Assembly (NCBI RefSeq): GCF_005938745.2
Contig: NZ_VCBX02000001.1
Location: 2,948,001 to 3,012,000, forward strand
Source of the DNA: Rhodococcus sp. KBS0724
Lineage (GTDB): Bacteria; Actinomycetota; Actinomycetes; Mycobacteriales; Mycobacteriaceae
Direction: 5' to 3'
Length of the DNA: 64,000 bases
The notes beneath the pieces are model-generated. The model was not told where the DNA came from and did not search any database. It saw nothing but the letters and a program-made list of their open reading frames with translations. The position numbers were made by a program, and so were the translations under genes. Shown here piece after piece: positions 27,878-39,476 of the stretch; position 1 is the first letter of the stretch, and each line of letters opens with the position of its first letter.

Positions 27878-28633
27878 ATGAGCGGCCACTCAAAATGGGC
27901 CACCACCAAGCACAAGAAGGCTGTGATCGACGCACGTCGTGGCAAATCCTTCGCGAAGCTGATCAAGAACATCGAGGTGGCGGCACGAACCGGCGGTGGC
28001 GATCCCACGGGCAACCCCACGTTGTTCGATGCCATTCAGAAGGCAAAGAAAACGTCTGTCCCCAACGACAACATCGAGCGTGCGCGTAAGCGCGGCGCCG
28101 GTGAAGAAGCTGGCGGCGCGGACTGGCAGACCATCATGTACGAGGGCTACGGGCCCAACGGTGTTGCCGTGCTGATCGAGTGCCTGACCGATAACCGCAA
28201 CCGTGCAGCTGGTGAAGTTCGTACCGCGATGACGCGAAACGGCGGCAACCTTGCCGATCCGGGTTCGGTCTCCTATCTGTTCGCTCGCAAGGGCGTCGTG
28301 ACGCTCGAGAAGAACGGGCAGTCCGAGGACGACGTGTTGATGGCAGTTCTCGATGCCGGCGCAGAAGAGGTCACCGATCTCGGTGAGACCTTCGAAATCG
28401 TGTGTGAGCCACAGGATCTTGTCGCGGTTCGCAGCGCCCTGCAGGAAGCGGGAATCGACTACGACTCCGCTGAAGCCGACTTCCGTGCATCGGTAGAGGT
28501 TCCGCTGGACGTCGACGGCGCTCGCAAGATCTTCAAGCTCGTCGACGCCCTCGAGGATTCCGACGACGTGCAGAATGTCTACACGAACATCGATCTGTCC
28601 GACGAGGTGCTTGCAGCACTCGACGCCGACTAG
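27878..28633 (+). CDS. yebC: YebC/PmpR-family protein
   Basis: A 251-residue YebC/TACO1-family protein, starting [15 protein letters not shown] as in nearly all members. It contains the [19 protein letters not shown] block and a second [13 protein letters not shown] block. In bacteria these proteins act as translation factors relieving stalls and as transcription regulators. The start at 27878 is chosen over upstream in-frame codons because this N-terminus is invariant and AAGGGG lies about nine bases upstream. The position between pdxT and ruvC matches the order in Mycobacterium. Confidence 0.94.
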   Translation: MSGHSKWATTKHKKAVIDARRGKSFAKLIKNIEVAARTGGGDPTGNPTLFDAIQKAKKTSVPNDNIERARKRGAGEEAGGADWQTIMYEGYGPNGVAVLIECLTDNRNRAAGEVRTAMTRNGGNLADPGSVSYLFARKGVVTLEKNGQSEDDVLMAVLDAGAEEVTDLGETFEIVCEPQDLVAVRSALQEAGIDYDSAEADFRASVEVPLDVDGARKIFKLVDALEDSDDVQNVYTNIDLSDEVLAALDAD

Positions 28634-28651
28634 TTCAGGCGCAGTCGTACT

Positions 28652-28688
28652 CAACCCGGCCGTGACGGTAATCGTCGCGGCCGGGTTG
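28652..28688 (+). terminator. Hairpin terminator after yebC
   Basis: Eleven-base arms CAACCCGGCCG and CGGCCGGGTTG pair perfectly around a 15-base loop that can extend the stem by TGAC/GTCG. No strong T-run follows, as usual in high-GC actinobacteria. Confidence 0.75.
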
Positions 28689-28764
28689 CGTGTTGATGTC
28701 GGCAGTTCGCCCGTGCACCGCTAAGCTATCGAACAGCTGTTCGGTGTGGAGAGGTGTGACAAAA

Positions 28765-29337
28765 GTGCGCGTGCTCGGAGTGGACCCAGGCCTGACCCGG
28801 TGTGGGTTGGGCGTGGTCGATGGGAGCAACGGCAGAGTTGTGCGTCCGATTGCCGTGGACGTGGTGCGTACGCCTCCTGACATGGACCTCGGACCTCGCC
28901 TGCTCCGAATTTCGGATGCGGCTGACCTGTGGATCGAGCAGTACAAACCTGACGTCGTTGCTATCGAGCGGGTGTTCGCGCAACACAACGTCAGTACGGC
29001 GATGGGGACTGCGCAAGCTGGTGGCGTTGTTGCGGTTGCAGCGACGCGGCGCGGTATTCCGGTGTTCTTTCACACGCCCAGCGAGGTGAAAGCCGCTGTC
29101 ACCGGGAGTGGAACCGCAGACAAGGCGCAGGTCACGGCCATGGTTACGCGAATCCTCAACCTGAAAACCGCCCCGAAACCTGCCGATGCTGCAGACGCCC
29201 TGGCGCTCGCGATCTGTCACTGTTGGCGGGCGCCCATGATCGAACGAATGGCCCGCGCCGAGACAATGGCAGCGGAACAGATGCGCAAGTATCAGGCAAA
29301 ATTGGCCGAGACCACGAAGAAGGCAGGTTCACGATGA
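28765..29337 (+). CDS. ruvC: Holliday junction resolvase RuvC
   Basis: A 190-residue RuvC resolvase that cuts Holliday junctions after RuvAB branch migration. [13 protein letters not shown] at the N-terminus holds the first catalytic Asp, IERVF the Glu, and [14 protein letters not shown] the C-terminal pair. The GTG at 28765 gives MRVLGVDPG as in relatives; a GTG three codons upstream at 28756 would add only MTK. It overlaps ruvA (ATGA at 29334), and starts a three-gene operon. Confidence 0.95.
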   Translation: MRVLGVDPGLTRCGLGVVDGSNGRVVRPIAVDVVRTPPDMDLGPRLLRISDAADLWIEQYKPDVVAIERVFAQHNVSTAMGTAQAGGVVAVAATRRGIPVFFHTPSEVKAAVTGSGTADKAQVTAMVTRILNLKTAPKPADAADALALAICHCWRAPMIERMARAETMAAEQMRKYQAKLAETTKKAGSR

Positions 29338-29930
29338 TCGCGTCGGTTCGCGGCGAGGTACTCGACATAGCTCTCGACCATGCGGTTATCGAGGCGTCGG
29401 GAGTCGGTTACCGCGTCAACGCAACACCGGTGACGCTGGGCGCGCTGCACCGGGGGAGTGAGGCGCGGCTTTTCACGACGATGATCGTGCGTGAGGATTC
29501 GATGACGCTCTACGGTTTCTCCGACCTCGAGTCCAAGGATCTGTTCAGCCTGCTCCAGACGGTGTCGGGCGTCGGCCCCCGCCTGGCGATGGCCACGCTG
29601 GCGGTGCTCGAACCGGAGGCGCTGCGACGCGCCCTGTCCGAAGGCAATCTCACCGCGTTGACGAGGGTTCCTGGCATCGGAAAACGTGGCGCCGAACGCA
29701 TGGTTGTGGAACTGCGTGACAAAGTCGACGCCGTACCTGCGACCGCTGGGGTGTCGGGGGCCGTCGCAGCCAATGCGATCCGTGATCAGATCGTCGAAGC
29801 CCTGGAAGGGCTCGGGTTCCCCCTCAAGCAGGCCGAACAAGCGACGGATTCCGTGCTCGCGGAAACACCCGACGCAACCACGTCCGTCGCACTTCGATCC
29901 GCTCTCTCGCTGCTCGGTAAAACTCGATGA
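29334..29930 (+). CDS. ruvA: Holliday junction DNA helicase subunit RuvA
   Basis: A 198-residue RuvA protein that binds four-way junctions as a tetramer and loads RuvB. The N-terminal OB part ([12 protein letters not shown]), two helix-hairpin-helix motifs ([20 protein letters not shown]) and the C-terminal RuvB-binding domain ([16 protein letters not shown]) are in order. Overlaps ruvC and ruvB by four bases each. Confidence 0.96.
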   Translation: MIASVRGEVLDIALDHAVIEASGVGYRVNATPVTLGALHRGSEARLFTTMIVREDSMTLYGFSDLESKDLFSLLQTVSGVGPRLAMATLAVLEPEALRRALSEGNLTALTRVPGIGKRGAERMVVELRDKVDAVPATAGVSGAVAANAIRDQIVEALEGLGFPLKQAEQATDSVLAETPDATTSVALRSALSLLGKTR

Positions 29931-31024
29931 ATTTCGACCCGATCGACGACTTCGAGGACGAATCGCAGGTCAGCGCCGAATTGGTGGCGGGGGACGGCGA
30001 GGTCGAGGCAAGTCTTCGTCCCAAGAGCCTGGACGATTTCATCGGCCAACCGCGCGTGCGCGAACAATTGCAGCTGGTACTCACCGGGGCAAAGATGCGC
30101 GGTGGCACACCCGACCACATCCTGATGTCCGGCCCGCCCGGGCTCGGCAAGACGTCGATGGCGATGATCATCGCCGGTGAGTTGGGTTCTTCACTTCGGC
30201 TGACGTCAGGTCCGGCCCTCGAGCGCGCCGGTGATCTTGCGGCGATGTTGAGCAATCTGGTGGAGGGCGACGTTCTCTTCATCGACGAGATTCATCGGAT
30301 CGCCCGTCCCGCCGAGGAAATGCTGTACCTCGCGATGGAGGACTTCCGTGTCGACGTAGTGGTCGGCAAGGGACCAGGTGCTACATCGATTCCGCTGGAA
30401 GTTGCCCCGTTCACTCTCGTAGGCGCAACCACTCGATCCGGCGCTCTGACCGGTCCGCTGCGAGATCGTTTCGGTTTCACCGCGCACATGGATTTCTACG
30501 AACCCGATGAGCTGCAACAGATCTTGATGCGCTCTGCAGGCATTCTCGGCGTGAATCTCGAAGTCGATGCCGGTGCCGAAATCGCTCGACGTTCGCGTGG
30601 GACGCCGCGTATCGCCAACCGGTTGCTGCGGCGAGTGCGAGATTTTGCCGAAGTACGTGCAGACGGGATCGTGACGATGGAGGTCGCGCAGGCCGCACTT
30701 GCCGTCTACGACGTCGACCAACTCGGATTGGATCGTCTCGACAGATCTGTCTTGAGCGCACTCGTGCGTTCGTTCGGCGGCGGCCCGGTAGGAGTGTCCA
30801 CCTTGGCGGTTGCGGTCGGTGAGGAACCGTCGACGGTCGAAGAGGTGTGCGAGCCGTTTCTCGTTCGCGCCGGCATGATCGCCAGGACCCCACGCGGTCG
30901 GGTTGCAACGGCTGCGGCCTGGAAGCAACTCGGCATGACGCCGCCACCGGACGCGGCTGCTGGCGGTATCGAGGTCCGGGCGAGGGAACCACAAGCATCG
31001 TTGTTCGACCCGGACGCGGAGTGA
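29927..31024 (+). CDS. ruvB: Holliday junction DNA helicase subunit RuvB
   Basis: A 365-residue AAA+ motor of the RuvAB branch migration complex. Walker [10 protein letters not shown] at 69-77, Walker B DEIHR with Asp120-Glu121, sensor and winged-helix parts including [17 protein letters not shown]. The start overlaps ruvA by four bases (ATGA). It ends the ruv operon; yajC follows after 138 bp. Confidence 0.97.
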   Translation: MNFDPIDDFEDESQVSAELVAGDGEVEASLRPKSLDDFIGQPRVREQLQLVLTGAKMRGGTPDHILMSGPPGLGKTSMAMIIAGELGSSLRLTSGPALERAGDLAAMLSNLVEGDVLFIDEIHRIARPAEEMLYLAMEDFRVDVVVGKGPGATSIPLEVAPFTLVGATTRSGALTGPLRDRFGFTAHMDFYEPDELQQILMRSAGILGVNLEVDAGAEIARRSRGTPRIANRLLRRVRDFAEVRADGIVTMEVAQAALAVYDVDQLGLDRLDRSVLSALVRSFGGGPVGVSTLAVAVGEEPSTVEEVCEPFLVRAGMIARTPRGRVATAAAWKQLGMTPPPDAAAGGIEVRAREPQASLFDPDAE

Positions 31025-31162
31025 ATTCTCGTTGTCAGCGCCTCCCGTTAGTGGCGAACTGTCGGGATTCCTAAGGAACTAGTGGCACACTGGTGTCTTG
31101 CGTAGGTCCATCCGGGGCCCGCGTGGCGAAAAACATGCTACAAAACCGAGGTTGATCAACAC

Positions 31163-31510
31163 ATGTCGAGTTTGCTTTTCCCCCTCCTGATCCTCGCACT
31201 GCTGGTGCCGATGTTCCTGGGCATGCGTAAGCAGAAGAAGGCCATGGCCGCAACTGCCGAGATGCAGGATTCGTTGCAGGTGGGCGACCGTGTGCAGACC
31301 ACGGCCGGCCTGTACGCGACCATCGCGTCGATGGACGACGACACCGTGGAGCTGGAGATCGCACCCGGCGTCATCACCACGTGGTCACGTCTGGTTATCC
31401 GCGAGCGTGTCGGCGACGTCGTCGAGGATTACAGTGACGACGATGACGTGTCTTCCGAGTTCGAAGAGTCGGCGACTGACACCGAGATCCGACTCACCAA
31501 GGATTCCTGA
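31163..31510 (+). CDS. yajC: Preprotein translocase accessory protein YajC
   Basis: A 115-residue single-pass membrane protein with a hydrophobic N-terminus (LLFPLLILALLVPMFLG) followed by MRKQKKAM and the conserved GDRVQTTAGLYATI strand. The C-terminus is very acidic. It joins SecDF in the export complex. Order yajC-secD-secF is the conserved operon. Confidence 0.9.
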   Translation: MSSLLFPLLILALLVPMFLGMRKQKKAMAATAEMQDSLQVGDRVQTTAGLYATIASMDDDTVELEIAPGVITTWSRLVIRERVGDVVEDYSDDDDVSSEFEESATDTEIRLTKDS

Positions 31511-31638
31511 ACGCAATCACGTCGTGACCCTGCTCTAGAGTTATCGTGTAGTTAACGCATCGCCGCACGTTCGAACGGCGCAACTCGAGCGGTCGTGGAC
31601 CGCTCACGTCCGGCACCTAATGAGGAGACTTAAAGATC

Positions 31639-33372
31639 GTGGCACCTTCCACCGGAACGGTGCATCCAGCCCGCTACCTGGCCCTGTTCGGGGTCCTGGT
31701 CGTGGCGCTGTATGCGCTGGTGTTCTTTACTGGCGATAAATCGGCCACACCGAAGCTCGGTATCGACTTGCAGGGTGGAACGCGTGTCACGCTGACTGCG
31801 CGCACGCCGGACGGCAGCGCGCCCAGCCAGGACAGTCTGAAGCAGGCTCAGGAAATCATCGAGACCCGTGTCAACGGGCTCGGCGTGTCCGGATCCGAGG
31901 TCGTCATCGACGGTGACAACCTCGTCATCACGGTGCCAGGCGACGACAGCGCACAGGCGCGGTCGTTGGGTCAGACGGCTCGCCTGTACATCCGTCCGGT
32001 GACCGGATCGATCGACGTTGCCACACGCGACGCCAACCGCACGACGCTCACTCCCAGCGCCGAAACGCCGGCGGCGGAAGCGCCCGCAACGGAGGCTCCG
32101 GCCACCGAAGCTCCGGCCACGGAAACGCAGACTCCGCAGAACCGTCCTTTCCTGGCGCAGGAACCGACAACGAGCGCACCGGTTACATCTGAAGCAACGC
32201 CGAGTGCGGAGCCTGCGACACCGGCCGCTCCGGCTGACTCCGCAGATGCAAGTGACGCCGCCGCAGCCGAGATCGCCGCTGCGCGAGCGCTGCGTCAGAG
32301 CACCGATCCCACGGTTCAAGAGCAGGCCGTCGCCAATCTCGATTGCTCCGTGGCCGATCCGCTGCGTGGCAACGACGACCCGACCCTTCCGCTCGTCGCG
32401 TGCTCCCAGGATGGTGCGTACATCTACCTTCTCGGTCCCTCGATCATCGACGGCCAGGAAATCTCCGACGCGTCGTCGGTGTTCAACTCCCAGCAGTCAC
32501 GCCACGAGATCAGCCTGTCGTTCAAGACCACGGGCAGCAACACCTGGGCACAGTTCACCTCGGCGAACATCGGCAAGCAGGCAGCCTTTGTCCTCGACTC
32601 GAAGGTTGTCAGCGCGCCCACGATTCAGGGCGCAACGCCGGCCGGTAGCGCCACCTCGATCACCGGCAGCTTCACCGCGGAAAGCGCGAAGGAACTGGCG
32701 AACACACTGAAGTACGGTTCGCTGCCGCTCTCGTTCGCGGCTTCGGAAGCCGAGACAGTGTCGGCGACGCTCGGATTGGCATCTCTGGAAGCAGCGTTGA
32801 TCGCGGGCGCAGTCGGCCTCGTCCTCGTGCTCGTGTACTGCCTCGTCTACTACCGAATGCTGGGCGTGCTGACCGCGCTGTCCCTCGTTCTCTCGGGTGT
32901 CATGGTGTACGCCATCATGGTGCTGCTGGGCAGGTATATCGGATTCACCCTCGACCTTGCGGGTATGGCGGGTCTGATCATCGGTATCGGTATGACAGCC
33001 GACTCGTTTGTCGTGTTCTTCGAACGCATCAAGGACGAGATGCGTGAGGGCCGCAGTTTCCGTTCCGCAGTTCCTCGCGGCTGGGCACGGGCCCGCCGCA
33101 CCATCCTCTCGGGTAACGCGGTGAGCTTCATCGCGGCTGCTGTTCTGTACGCGCTGGCGGTGGGTCAGGTGCGCGGATTTGCGTTCACTCTCGGCCTGAC
33201 CACCATCCTCGACGTCGTCGTGGTCTTCCTCGTGACGTGGCCTCTGGTTCATCTGGCTTCCCGTTCGGCGTTCTGGTCCAAGCCCAGCGTCAACGGATTG
33301 GGAGCAGTCCAAGAGGTTGCCCGCGAACGTAAGGTTGCCGCCGCTGCGTCGGCTAAGGAGACACGAGCATGA
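31639..33372 (+). CDS. secD: Protein export membrane protein SecD
   Basis: A 577-residue SecD, with SecF part of the proton-driven helper of the Sec translocon. The N-terminal membrane segment is followed by [12 protein letters not shown], and the C-terminal RND-type transmembrane part has [25 protein letters not shown]. Between the periplasmic subdomains, residues about 141-214 form a low-complexity insert rich in Ala, Pro, Thr and Glu (several EAPAT units). Actinobacterial SecD often have such inserts. GTG start at 31639; GGAG about eleven bases before it. The 3' end overlaps secF by four bases. Confidence 0.94.
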   Translation: MAPSTGTVHPARYLALFGVLVVALYALVFFTGDKSATPKLGIDLQGGTRVTLTARTPDGSAPSQDSLKQAQEIIETRVNGLGVSGSEVVIDGDNLVITVPGDDSAQARSLGQTARLYIRPVTGSIDVATRDANRTTLTPSAETPAAEAPATEAPATEAPATETQTPQNRPFLAQEPTTSAPVTSEATPSAEPATPAAPADSADASDAAAAEIAAARALRQSTDPTVQEQAVANLDCSVADPLRGNDDPTLPLVACSQDGAYIYLLGPSIIDGQEISDASSVFNSQQSRHEISLSFKTTGSNTWAQFTSANIGKQAAFVLDSKVVSAPTIQGATPAGSATSITGSFTAESAKELANTLKYGSLPLSFAASEAETVSATLGLASLEAALIAGAVGLVLVLVYCLVYYRMLGVLTALSLVLSGVMVYAIMVLLGRYIGFTLDLAGMAGLIIGIGMTADSFVVFFERIKDEMREGRSFRSAVPRGWARARRTILSGNAVSFIAAAVLYALAVGQVRGFAFTLGLTTILDVVVVFLVTWPLVHLASRSAFWSKPSVNGLGAVQEVARERKVAAAASAKETRA

Positions 33373-34589
33373 GTGAGTCCAACAACAACTCTGCCGGAGA
33401 TTCCGCGGCGGACCTGGAAGCACGTTCCGTAACAGCCGATTCCGGTGTCGACCAGGCTTCGATGCCCAAGCACGGTCTGCTGTCGCGTCTGTACACCGGC
33501 ACCGGCGCATTCGAGGTTGTCGGCAAGCGTCGGTTCTACTACGGCCTGACCGGCGCGCTGGTAGCGATCGCACTGCTGGCGATGTTGATCCGCGGTTTCA
33601 CGTTCGGTATCGATTTCGAGGGTGGATCGCGCATCCAGTTCCCGGCCGGAGACGGCGTCGAGACATCGCAGGTCGAAACTGTGTACTCCGAAGCTCTCGG
33701 TTTCGAACCGGAGAGCGTGCAGACTGTGGGCTCGGGTTCGAGTGCCACGGTGCAGATTCGGTCGGAAACACTTGATGCGCAGCAGGTCAACACGCTGCAG
33801 ACGGCTCTGTTCGACGAGTTCCAGCCCAAGGACAAGGACGGTAATCCGTCCATCGGTGCGATCAGCTTTGCCGACGTCAGCGAGACCTGGGGTGGCCAGA
33901 TCACCAAGAAGGCCTTGATCGCGCTGATCGTCTTCCTTGTCATCGTGAGTGTCTATATCGCGGTTCGGTTCGAGAGAGACATGGCGGTAGCCGCGATCAT
34001 CGCGCTGTTCTTCGACATCATCGTCACTGCGGGTATCTACGCACTCGTCGGTTTCGAGGTCACACCCGCGACGGTGATCGGTCTTCTCACGATTCTCGGT
34101 TTCTCTCTGTACGACACCGTCGTCGTGTTCGACAAGGTGGAGGAGAACACGAGAGGCATCCTGCATCTGACGCGTCGTACGTACGGTGAACAGGCAAACC
34201 TCGCCGTCAACCAGACGCTCATGCGTTCGATCAATACCACGGTCATCAGCGTGCTGCCCGTTATCGCCCTGATGGTGGTTGCGGTGTGGATGCTCGGTGT
34301 CGGCACGCTCAAGGACCTCGCACTCGTCCAGTTGGTGGGCATCATCGTCGGCGCGTACTCGTCGATCTTCTTCGCGACCCCGCTCCTCGTGTCGATGAAG
34401 GAACGGTGGGGACCTGTGGCCGTTCACACCCGTAAGGTTCTCGCTCGCCGGGCTACGCTTGCGGAAAAGGGTCTCGGCGCCAAGGACGCAGAATCTGTCG
34501 GAGCCGGAGCATCGGCAACACAACGTGCCGCAGTTGCTCCCGCGCCTGGCGCTCGGCCGACCGGAAAGCGAAAAAAGAAGGCTCACTGA
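33369..34589 (+). CDS. secF: Protein export membrane protein SecF
   Basis: A 406-residue SecF. The conserved [12 protein letters not shown] motif and the TM motif [17 protein letters not shown] followed by [14 protein letters not shown] are present. The C-terminus is positively charged and ends in RKKKAH. It overlaps secD by four bases and ends three bases before the lipoprotein gene, so all belong to one transcript. Confidence 0.95.
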   Translation: MSESNNNSAGDSAADLEARSVTADSGVDQASMPKHGLLSRLYTGTGAFEVVGKRRFYYGLTGALVAIALLAMLIRGFTFGIDFEGGSRIQFPAGDGVETSQVETVYSEALGFEPESVQTVGSGSSATVQIRSETLDAQQVNTLQTALFDEFQPKDKDGNPSIGAISFADVSETWGGQITKKALIALIVFLVIVSVYIAVRFERDMAVAAIIALFFDIIVTAGIYALVGFEVTPATVIGLLTILGFSLYDTVVVFDKVEENTRGILHLTRRTYGEQANLAVNQTLMRSINTTVISVLPVIALMVVAVWMLGVGTLKDLALVQLVGIIVGAYSSIFFATPLLVSMKERWGPVAVHTRKVLARRATLAEKGLGAKDAESVGAGASATQRAAVAPAPGARPTGKRKKKAH

Positions 34590-34591
34590 TC

Positions 34592-36325
34592 ATGCTCCAA
34601 GCGAGGCGAGCAGTAGTTCGCTCACTGTCGTTTGTTGCTGCCACCGCGGTGGTCACAGGTTCGTTGGCGGCCTGCTCGGAGAACACCACCGAGCAGGCTC
34701 CGTCCATCGGCTATGCAATCGACAACACGATCACCACGTACAACGGAAACACAGCCGCCGGAGCCGTCTCGGGAACGATGGCAGCGCTCAGTCGGGTATT
34801 ACCGGGCTTCACATTCACCGGCCCGATCGGTGCTCCCGTATCGGATACCGACATCGGTACCGCGGCGCAAATGCCGGGCGAGGCATTGACGGTGGCGTAC
34901 ACGCTCAATCCATCCTCCGTGTACTCCGACGGTGTGCCGCTGACCTGTGATGATCTGGTTCTCACGTGGGCCGCGTCCAGTGGCCGATTCACGAAAACTG
35001 TCGACGGCGACGAGGTGCCGATGTTCGACGTGGCGAACACGTTGGGGTATGCCGATATCGACCGGGTCGAGTGTCAGCCTGGTGCAAAAGATGCGACCGT
35101 CGTGTTCAAGCCTGGACGCGCGTTCACTGAGTGGCGGTCGCTGTTCGGGGCGACTGCGCTGATGCCGTCGCACATCGCCATGCAACGCGCCGGTGTACCC
35201 GACCTGGTGTCGGCCGTGAACTCGGATGACACCGAGGCGCTGACGAAGATCGCCGATTTCTGGAATACCGGGTGGAACATGACGCCCGGCCAGTTGGACA
35301 AGGCGGTGATGCCGTCCTCTGGCCCGTACCGGGTCGAGGACTACACCGAAGACGGTGGGCTGGTGCTTGTCGCCAACGAGCGGTGGTGGGGAAATGCTCC
35401 CGCCACCGACCGCATCGTGGTCTGGCCCCGCGGTGTGGATCTCACCAAGGATGCTGTCGATCAATCGATCGAAGTGATCGACGTGGGTTCCGGTTCAGCG
35501 GGTGATCTCAGTGCGCTGTCCGGTTTCACCAGCGAGCAGATTCCGTCGAGGTCCATCGAGCAGTTCATCTTGTCGACGTCGGGGGTTCTCGGCGACGATG
35601 CAGCCCGGCGGGCGTTCGGGCACTGTGTGCCTCGATCGACGTTGTTCGAGCAGTACGGAAGCACACCTGATGCACCGGCAGTCGGTGTCGGGTCCGGAAC
35701 CGTGGATTCGCGTCTGGTAGTTCCGGATTCGCTGGTGTACAGCGATGCTGCGGCGACCGACGGTGATCGATACGGCGCGGCGGATGTCGCAGCCACCAAG
35801 GTCTCGTTGTCCGAAGCCGGATTGGACGAGCTGACCGTCCGCGTCGGATACCTCGCGCCCGACCCGGTGCGGTCCCAGATCGTGGCCGACGTGAAGGCGG
35901 CGTGCGAACCGGCCGGAGTCACGATCGAGGACGTCAGCTCCCCGGATTTCACACCGGACGCACTGCGCACGGGCGGCGTCGACGCGGTCTTGGCCGGTAC
36001 TGCCGGTCAGGCGGGTGCGGCAGGCATGGCAGATATGATCGACGCGCGCGGAGCGCTGCGGTCCGGTAACTCCACGAACTTCGGTGACTACGGAAATGTG
36101 CGGGTCGATCAGATCATCGACCAGTTGGACACCGATCCTGGTATAGCTGCGCAATTGGGACTGTCGGTGGAGGCGGAGAATATCCTGTGGACTCAGGTGC
36201 CTACTATTCCTCTGTTCAATCAGGTGCGAACTGTTGCCGTCGCTCAGGGAATGAGTGCTGTGGTGGCCAATCCGACTCGATCGGCCAGCGGCTGGAACAT
36301 GGACAGATGGGTATTACGTAGATGA
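34592..36325 (+). CDS. Family 5 ABC solute-binding lipoprotein
   Basis: A 577-residue extracytoplasmic solute-binding protein of the oligopeptide/nickel type (SBP_bac_5). The signal peptide ends in SLAAC with Cys28 as lipid anchor. It matches the position of Rv2585c in Mycobacterium, a lipoprotein between secF and apt. No permease or ATPase genes for it are adjacent, so its transporter is elsewhere or it has another function. Its stop overlaps the apt start. Confidence 0.86.
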   Translation: MLQARRAVVRSLSFVAATAVVTGSLAACSENTTEQAPSIGYAIDNTITTYNGNTAAGAVSGTMAALSRVLPGFTFTGPIGAPVSDTDIGTAAQMPGEALTVAYTLNPSSVYSDGVPLTCDDLVLTWAASSGRFTKTVDGDEVPMFDVANTLGYADIDRVECQPGAKDATVVFKPGRAFTEWRSLFGATALMPSHIAMQRAGVPDLVSAVNSDDTEALTKIADFWNTGWNMTPGQLDKAVMPSSGPYRVEDYTEDGGLVLVANERWWGNAPATDRIVVWPRGVDLTKDAVDQSIEVIDVGSGSAGDLSALSGFTSEQIPSRSIEQFILSTSGVLGDDAARRAFGHCVPRSTLFEQYGSTPDAPAVGVGSGTVDSRLVVPDSLVYSDAAATDGDRYGAADVAATKVSLSEAGLDELTVRVGYLAPDPVRSQIVADVKAACEPAGVTIEDVSSPDFTPDALRTGGVDAVLAGTAGQAGAAGMADMIDARGALRSGNSTNFGDYGNVRVDQIIDQLDTDPGIAAQLGLSVEAENILWTQVPTIPLFNQVRTVAVAQGMSAVVANPTRSASGWNMDRWVLRR

Positions 36326-36912
36326 CGATTTCGAACGAAATCAGTGTGGGTGGGACAGAGATGACGTCTGACGAACTGACAGCGGTGCATCTGGCTGCGT
36401 CGGATGCTGTTGTCCGGTTGACGCGGTGGGCCGACAATTTTCCGGGACCGGGTGTGCGTTTTGCAGACCTGACACCGGTGTTCGCCGACGCCGAAGGATT
36501 CAGTGCTGTTCTCGACGGGTTGATTGCGTGTGCACCCGACGTGGACACGATTGCAGCCGTCGACGCGCGTGGTTTCCTGCTCGGAGCCGGTGCTGCGGCT
36601 CGAATGGGTGCCGGTGTGGTTGCGGTGCGCAAAGTGGGCAAACTGCCGCCACCCGTTCTCTCGCGTTCGTACAGCCTCGAGTACGGTTCGTCGACGCTCG
36701 AGATTCCGGCAAACGGGTTCGATCTCACCGGACGGAATGTTTTGGTCATCGACGACGTTCTGGCTACCGGAGGGACATTGGAAGCAGCAGTGCAGTTGGT
36801 GGAATTGGCCGGCGCCAACGTCGTCGCGGTTGCGGTGGTGCTCGAGATCGAGGAACTTCGGGGCCGAGATCGGTTCGTTAAGTACCCACTGACATCCCTG
36901 GTCAAGGTCTGA
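36322..36912 (+). CDS. apt: Adenine phosphoribosyltransferase
   Basis: A 196-residue phosphoribosyltransferase that salvages adenine to AMP. FPGPGVRFADLTPVFAD and LVIDDVLATGGTLEAAV are the signature; KLPPPVLSRSYSLEYG is the purine-type flexible loop. ATG 36322 overlaps the upstream stop (ATGA); an internal ATG at 36361 would give a shorter and more usual N-terminus, and the true start may be there. Confidence 0.9.
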   Translation: MTISNEISVGGTEMTSDELTAVHLAASDAVVRLTRWADNFPGPGVRFADLTPVFADAEGFSAVLDGLIACAPDVDTIAAVDARGFLLGAGAAARMGAGVVAVRKVGKLPPPVLSRSYSLEYGSSTLEIPANGFDLTGRNVLVIDDVLATGGTLEAAVQLVELAGANVVAVAVVLEIEELRGRDRFVKYPLTSLVKV

Positions 36913-36927
36913 GTATTAAAGTTGGCA

Positions 36928-36952
36928 CCTGGGGGTCTGGTAGACCTCCAGG
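36928..36952 (+). promoter_or_regulatory. Strong hairpin between apt and relA
   Basis: CCTGGGGGTCT pairs with AGACCTCCAGG through one G-U pair with a 3-base loop. No T-run follows. It is 57 bases before relA and may be a terminator of the sec-apt operon or an attenuator in the relA leader. Confidence 0.5.
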
Positions 36953-37009
36953 GCAATTTCCCGTTGCAGGGCGGTTGCCTCAACCAACTCGGTGGTAGGA
37001 GGTGGCGAC

Positions 37010-39424
37010 ATGACGTCGAATCTTGATCGATCACAGAACTCGGGTGCAGTGTCGCAGGAGTCGGGTACCAACCCGACTTCGGATACGACACCATCGAAGT
37101 CCGGTGTTCCGGACGACAGTTCTGCTTCGTCGCAAACAGCAGGCAATCGGATCGGTCAGAGTGCAGCCGTACCGGCGTCGGCGTCTCGCCGCGTTCGTGC
37201 TCGCCTCGCTCGGCGAATCACGGGGCAGCGCAATGCCACCATCCGCCCGGTTCTCGAACCGCTGGTCAGCTTGCATCGTGAGTTGTACCCGAAGGCCGAT
37301 CTGGCGCTCCTCCAGCGCGCTTACGACGTCGCGGAGGAACGGCACGCCAGTCAGCGTCGTAAGTCCGGCGATCCCTACATCACACACCCGTTGGCTGTTG
37401 CGAGCATCCTCGCCGAGTTGGGAATGGACACCACCACGTTGGTGGCCGCATTGCTACACGACACGGTGGAGGACACCGGGTACTCCCTCGAAGAGTTGAC
37501 GCGCGATTTCGGTGACGAAGTTGCGCACCTGGTCGACGGTGTCACCAAACTCGACAAGGTTGTTCTGGGGACGGCCGCCGAGGGCGAGACCATCCGGAAG
37601 ATGATCATCGCGATGGCGCGTGATCCCCGCGTGCTGGTCATCAAGGTCGCCGACCGCCTGCACAACATGCGGACCATGCGCTTCCTGCCGCCGGAGAAGC
37701 AGGCCCGCAAGGCGCGAGAAACTCTCGAAGTTATTGCGCCCCTTGCTCATCGACTGGGTATGGCGACGGTCAAGTGGGAACTCGAAGACTTGTCGTTCGC
37801 GATCCTGCACCCCAAGAAGTACGACGAGATCGTACGTCTGGTTGCTGATCGCGCGCCGTCGCGAGACACCTACCTGGCGAAGGTGCGGGCCGAGATCAAC
37901 TCGACGCTGTCGGCCTCGCGGATCAATGCGGTGGTCGAAGGACGGCCCAAGCATTATTGGTCGATTTATCAGAAGATGATCGTCAAGGGCCGCGACTTCG
38001 ACGACATCCATGACCTTGTCGGCGTCCGCATTCTGTGTGACGAGGTCCGTGACTGTTACGCGGCCGTCGGTGTTGTGCATTCGCTGTGGCAGCCGATGGC
38101 GGGGCGGTTCAAGGACTACATCGCGCAGCCGCGGTACGGCGTCTATCAGTCGCTGCACACTACGGTCGTCGGTCCGGAGGGCAAACCTCTCGAGGTCCAG
38201 ATCCGTACACAGGACATGCACCGGACCGCCGAGTTCGGTATCGCCGCGCACTGGCGGTACAAGGAGACCAAGGGTAAGCACGCGGGCGACATCGCCGAAG
38301 TCGACGACATGGCGTGGATGCGTCAGCTACTCGACTGGCAGCGTGAGGCGGCCGACCCGGGGGAGTTCCTCGAGTCGCTGCGCTACGACCTCGCGGTCAA
38401 GGAGATCTTCGTCTTCACCCCCAAGGGCGACGTGGTGACTCTGCCTGCCGGCTCGACTCCGGTCGACTTTGCGTACGCCGTGCACACCGAAGTGGGTCAC
38501 CGCTGTATCGGTGCCCGTGTCAACGGACGTCTGGTCGCCCTCGAGCGCAAGCTCGACAACGGAGAGGTGGTGGAAGTCTTCACGTCGAAGGCAGCCACCG
38601 CCGGCCCCAGCCGCGACTGGCAGTCGTTTGTCGTCTCCCCGCGAGCCAAAGCGAAGATTCGTCAGTGGTTCGCGAAGGAACGACGCGAGGAAGCTCTCGA
38701 ATCCGGTAAGGATCAAATCGCGAAGGAAGTACGACGCGTCGGACTTCCGTTGCAGCGCTTGATGAATGCCGAGTCGATGAGCACAATCGCGCACGAGCTT
38801 CGGTACCCGGACGTCTCGGCTCTGTACACCGCGGTAGGTGAGAGCCAGGTCAGTGCGCACCACGTCGTACAGCGTCTGGTGGCTCATCTCGGTGGCGTCG
38901 GCGCAGTCGAAGAGGAACTCGCCGAGCGGTCGACACCGTCGAACATGCCGGTGCGGACTCGTAGCACTGGCGACTCCGGGATCTTGGTTCCCGGTGCTCC
39001 GGGCACGGTGGCAAAGCTGGCCAAGTGCTGCACACCGGTGCCGGGCGATTCCATTTTGGGATTCGTGACGCGCGGCGGTGCGGTCAGTGTGCACCGCACC
39101 GATTGCACCAACGCCAATTCGCTGCACGACCAGTCCGAGCGGATCATCGATGTCGAATGGGCACCGTCCGCGTCGTCGGTGTTCCTGGTCGCCATTCAGA
39201 TCGAGGCGCTCGATCGTCACCGCCTGCTCTCCGATGTGACCAAGGCGTTGGCGGACGAGAAGGTCAACATCTTGTCTGCGTCGGTGAACACGTCCGGTGA
39301 TCGAGTTGCCATCAGCAAGTTCACCTTCGAGATGGGCGACCCGAAGCATCTCGGCCATGTTCTCAACGTGGTCCGCAATGTGGAAGGCGTGTACGACGTG
39401 TATCGAGTGACGTCGGCGTCGTAG
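37010..39424 (+). CDS. relA: Bifunctional (p)ppGpp synthetase/hydrolase
   Basis: An 804-residue RelA/SpoT homologue that makes and degrades the stringent-response alarmone. The HD hydrolase core is [13 protein letters not shown]; the synthetase has [15 protein letters not shown] and [15 protein letters not shown] domain ([25 protein letters not shown]) and the C-terminal ACT domain follow. AGGAGG lies about eight bases before the ATG at 37010, so that start is used rather than the GTG at 36992. Regulation by tRNA charge state is expected for the family. Ends at a perfect bidirectional terminator. Confidence 0.97.
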   Translation: MTSNLDRSQNSGAVSQESGTNPTSDTTPSKSGVPDDSSASSQTAGNRIGQSAAVPASASRRVRARLARRITGQRNATIRPVLEPLVSLHRELYPKADLALLQRAYDVAEERHASQRRKSGDPYITHPLAVASILAELGMDTTTLVAALLHDTVEDTGYSLEELTRDFGDEVAHLVDGVTKLDKVVLGTAAEGETIRKMIIAMARDPRVLVIKVADRLHNMRTMRFLPPEKQARKARETLEVIAPLAHRLGMATVKWELEDLSFAILHPKKYDEIVRLVADRAPSRDTYLAKVRAEINSTLSASRINAVVEGRPKHYWSIYQKMIVKGRDFDDIHDLVGVRILCDEVRDCYAAVGVVHSLWQPMAGRFKDYIAQPRYGVYQSLHTTVVGPEGKPLEVQIRTQDMHRTAEFGIAAHWRYKETKGKHAGDIAEVDDMAWMRQLLDWQREAADPGEFLESLRYDLAVKEIFVFTPKGDVVTLPAGSTPVDFAYAVHTEVGHRCIGARVNGRLVALERKLDNGEVVEVFTSKAATAGPSRDWQSFVVSPRAKAKIRQWFAKERREEALESGKDQIAKEVRRVGLPLQRLMNAESMSTIAHELRYPDVSALYTAVGESQVSAHHVVQRLVAHLGGVGAVEEELAERSTPSNMPVRTRSTGDSGILVPGAPGTVAKLAKCCTPVPGDSILGFVTRGGAVSVHRTDCTNANSLHDQSERIIDVEWAPSASSVFLVAIQIEALDRHRLLSDVTKALADEKVNILSASVNTSGDRVAISKFTFEMGDPKHLGHVLNVVRNVEGVYDVYRVTSAS

Positions 39425-39435
39425 TTCTTTGGCTA

Positions 39436-39474
39436 CATCAGGCACCGCGCGGATTCTCCGCGCGGTGCCTGATG
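39436..39474. terminator. Bidirectional terminator between relA and a minus gene
   Basis: A 17-bp perfect stem (arms 39436-39452 and 39458-39474) around ATTCT. It lies between convergent genes and can serve both. Confidence 0.9.
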
Positions 39475-39476
39475 CG

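Noticed and set aside
33249..34586. Long minus-strand frame of 445 codons antisense to secF
   Set aside because: Product is low-complexity His/Arg/Asp-rich, and the plus strand encodes a clear SecF.
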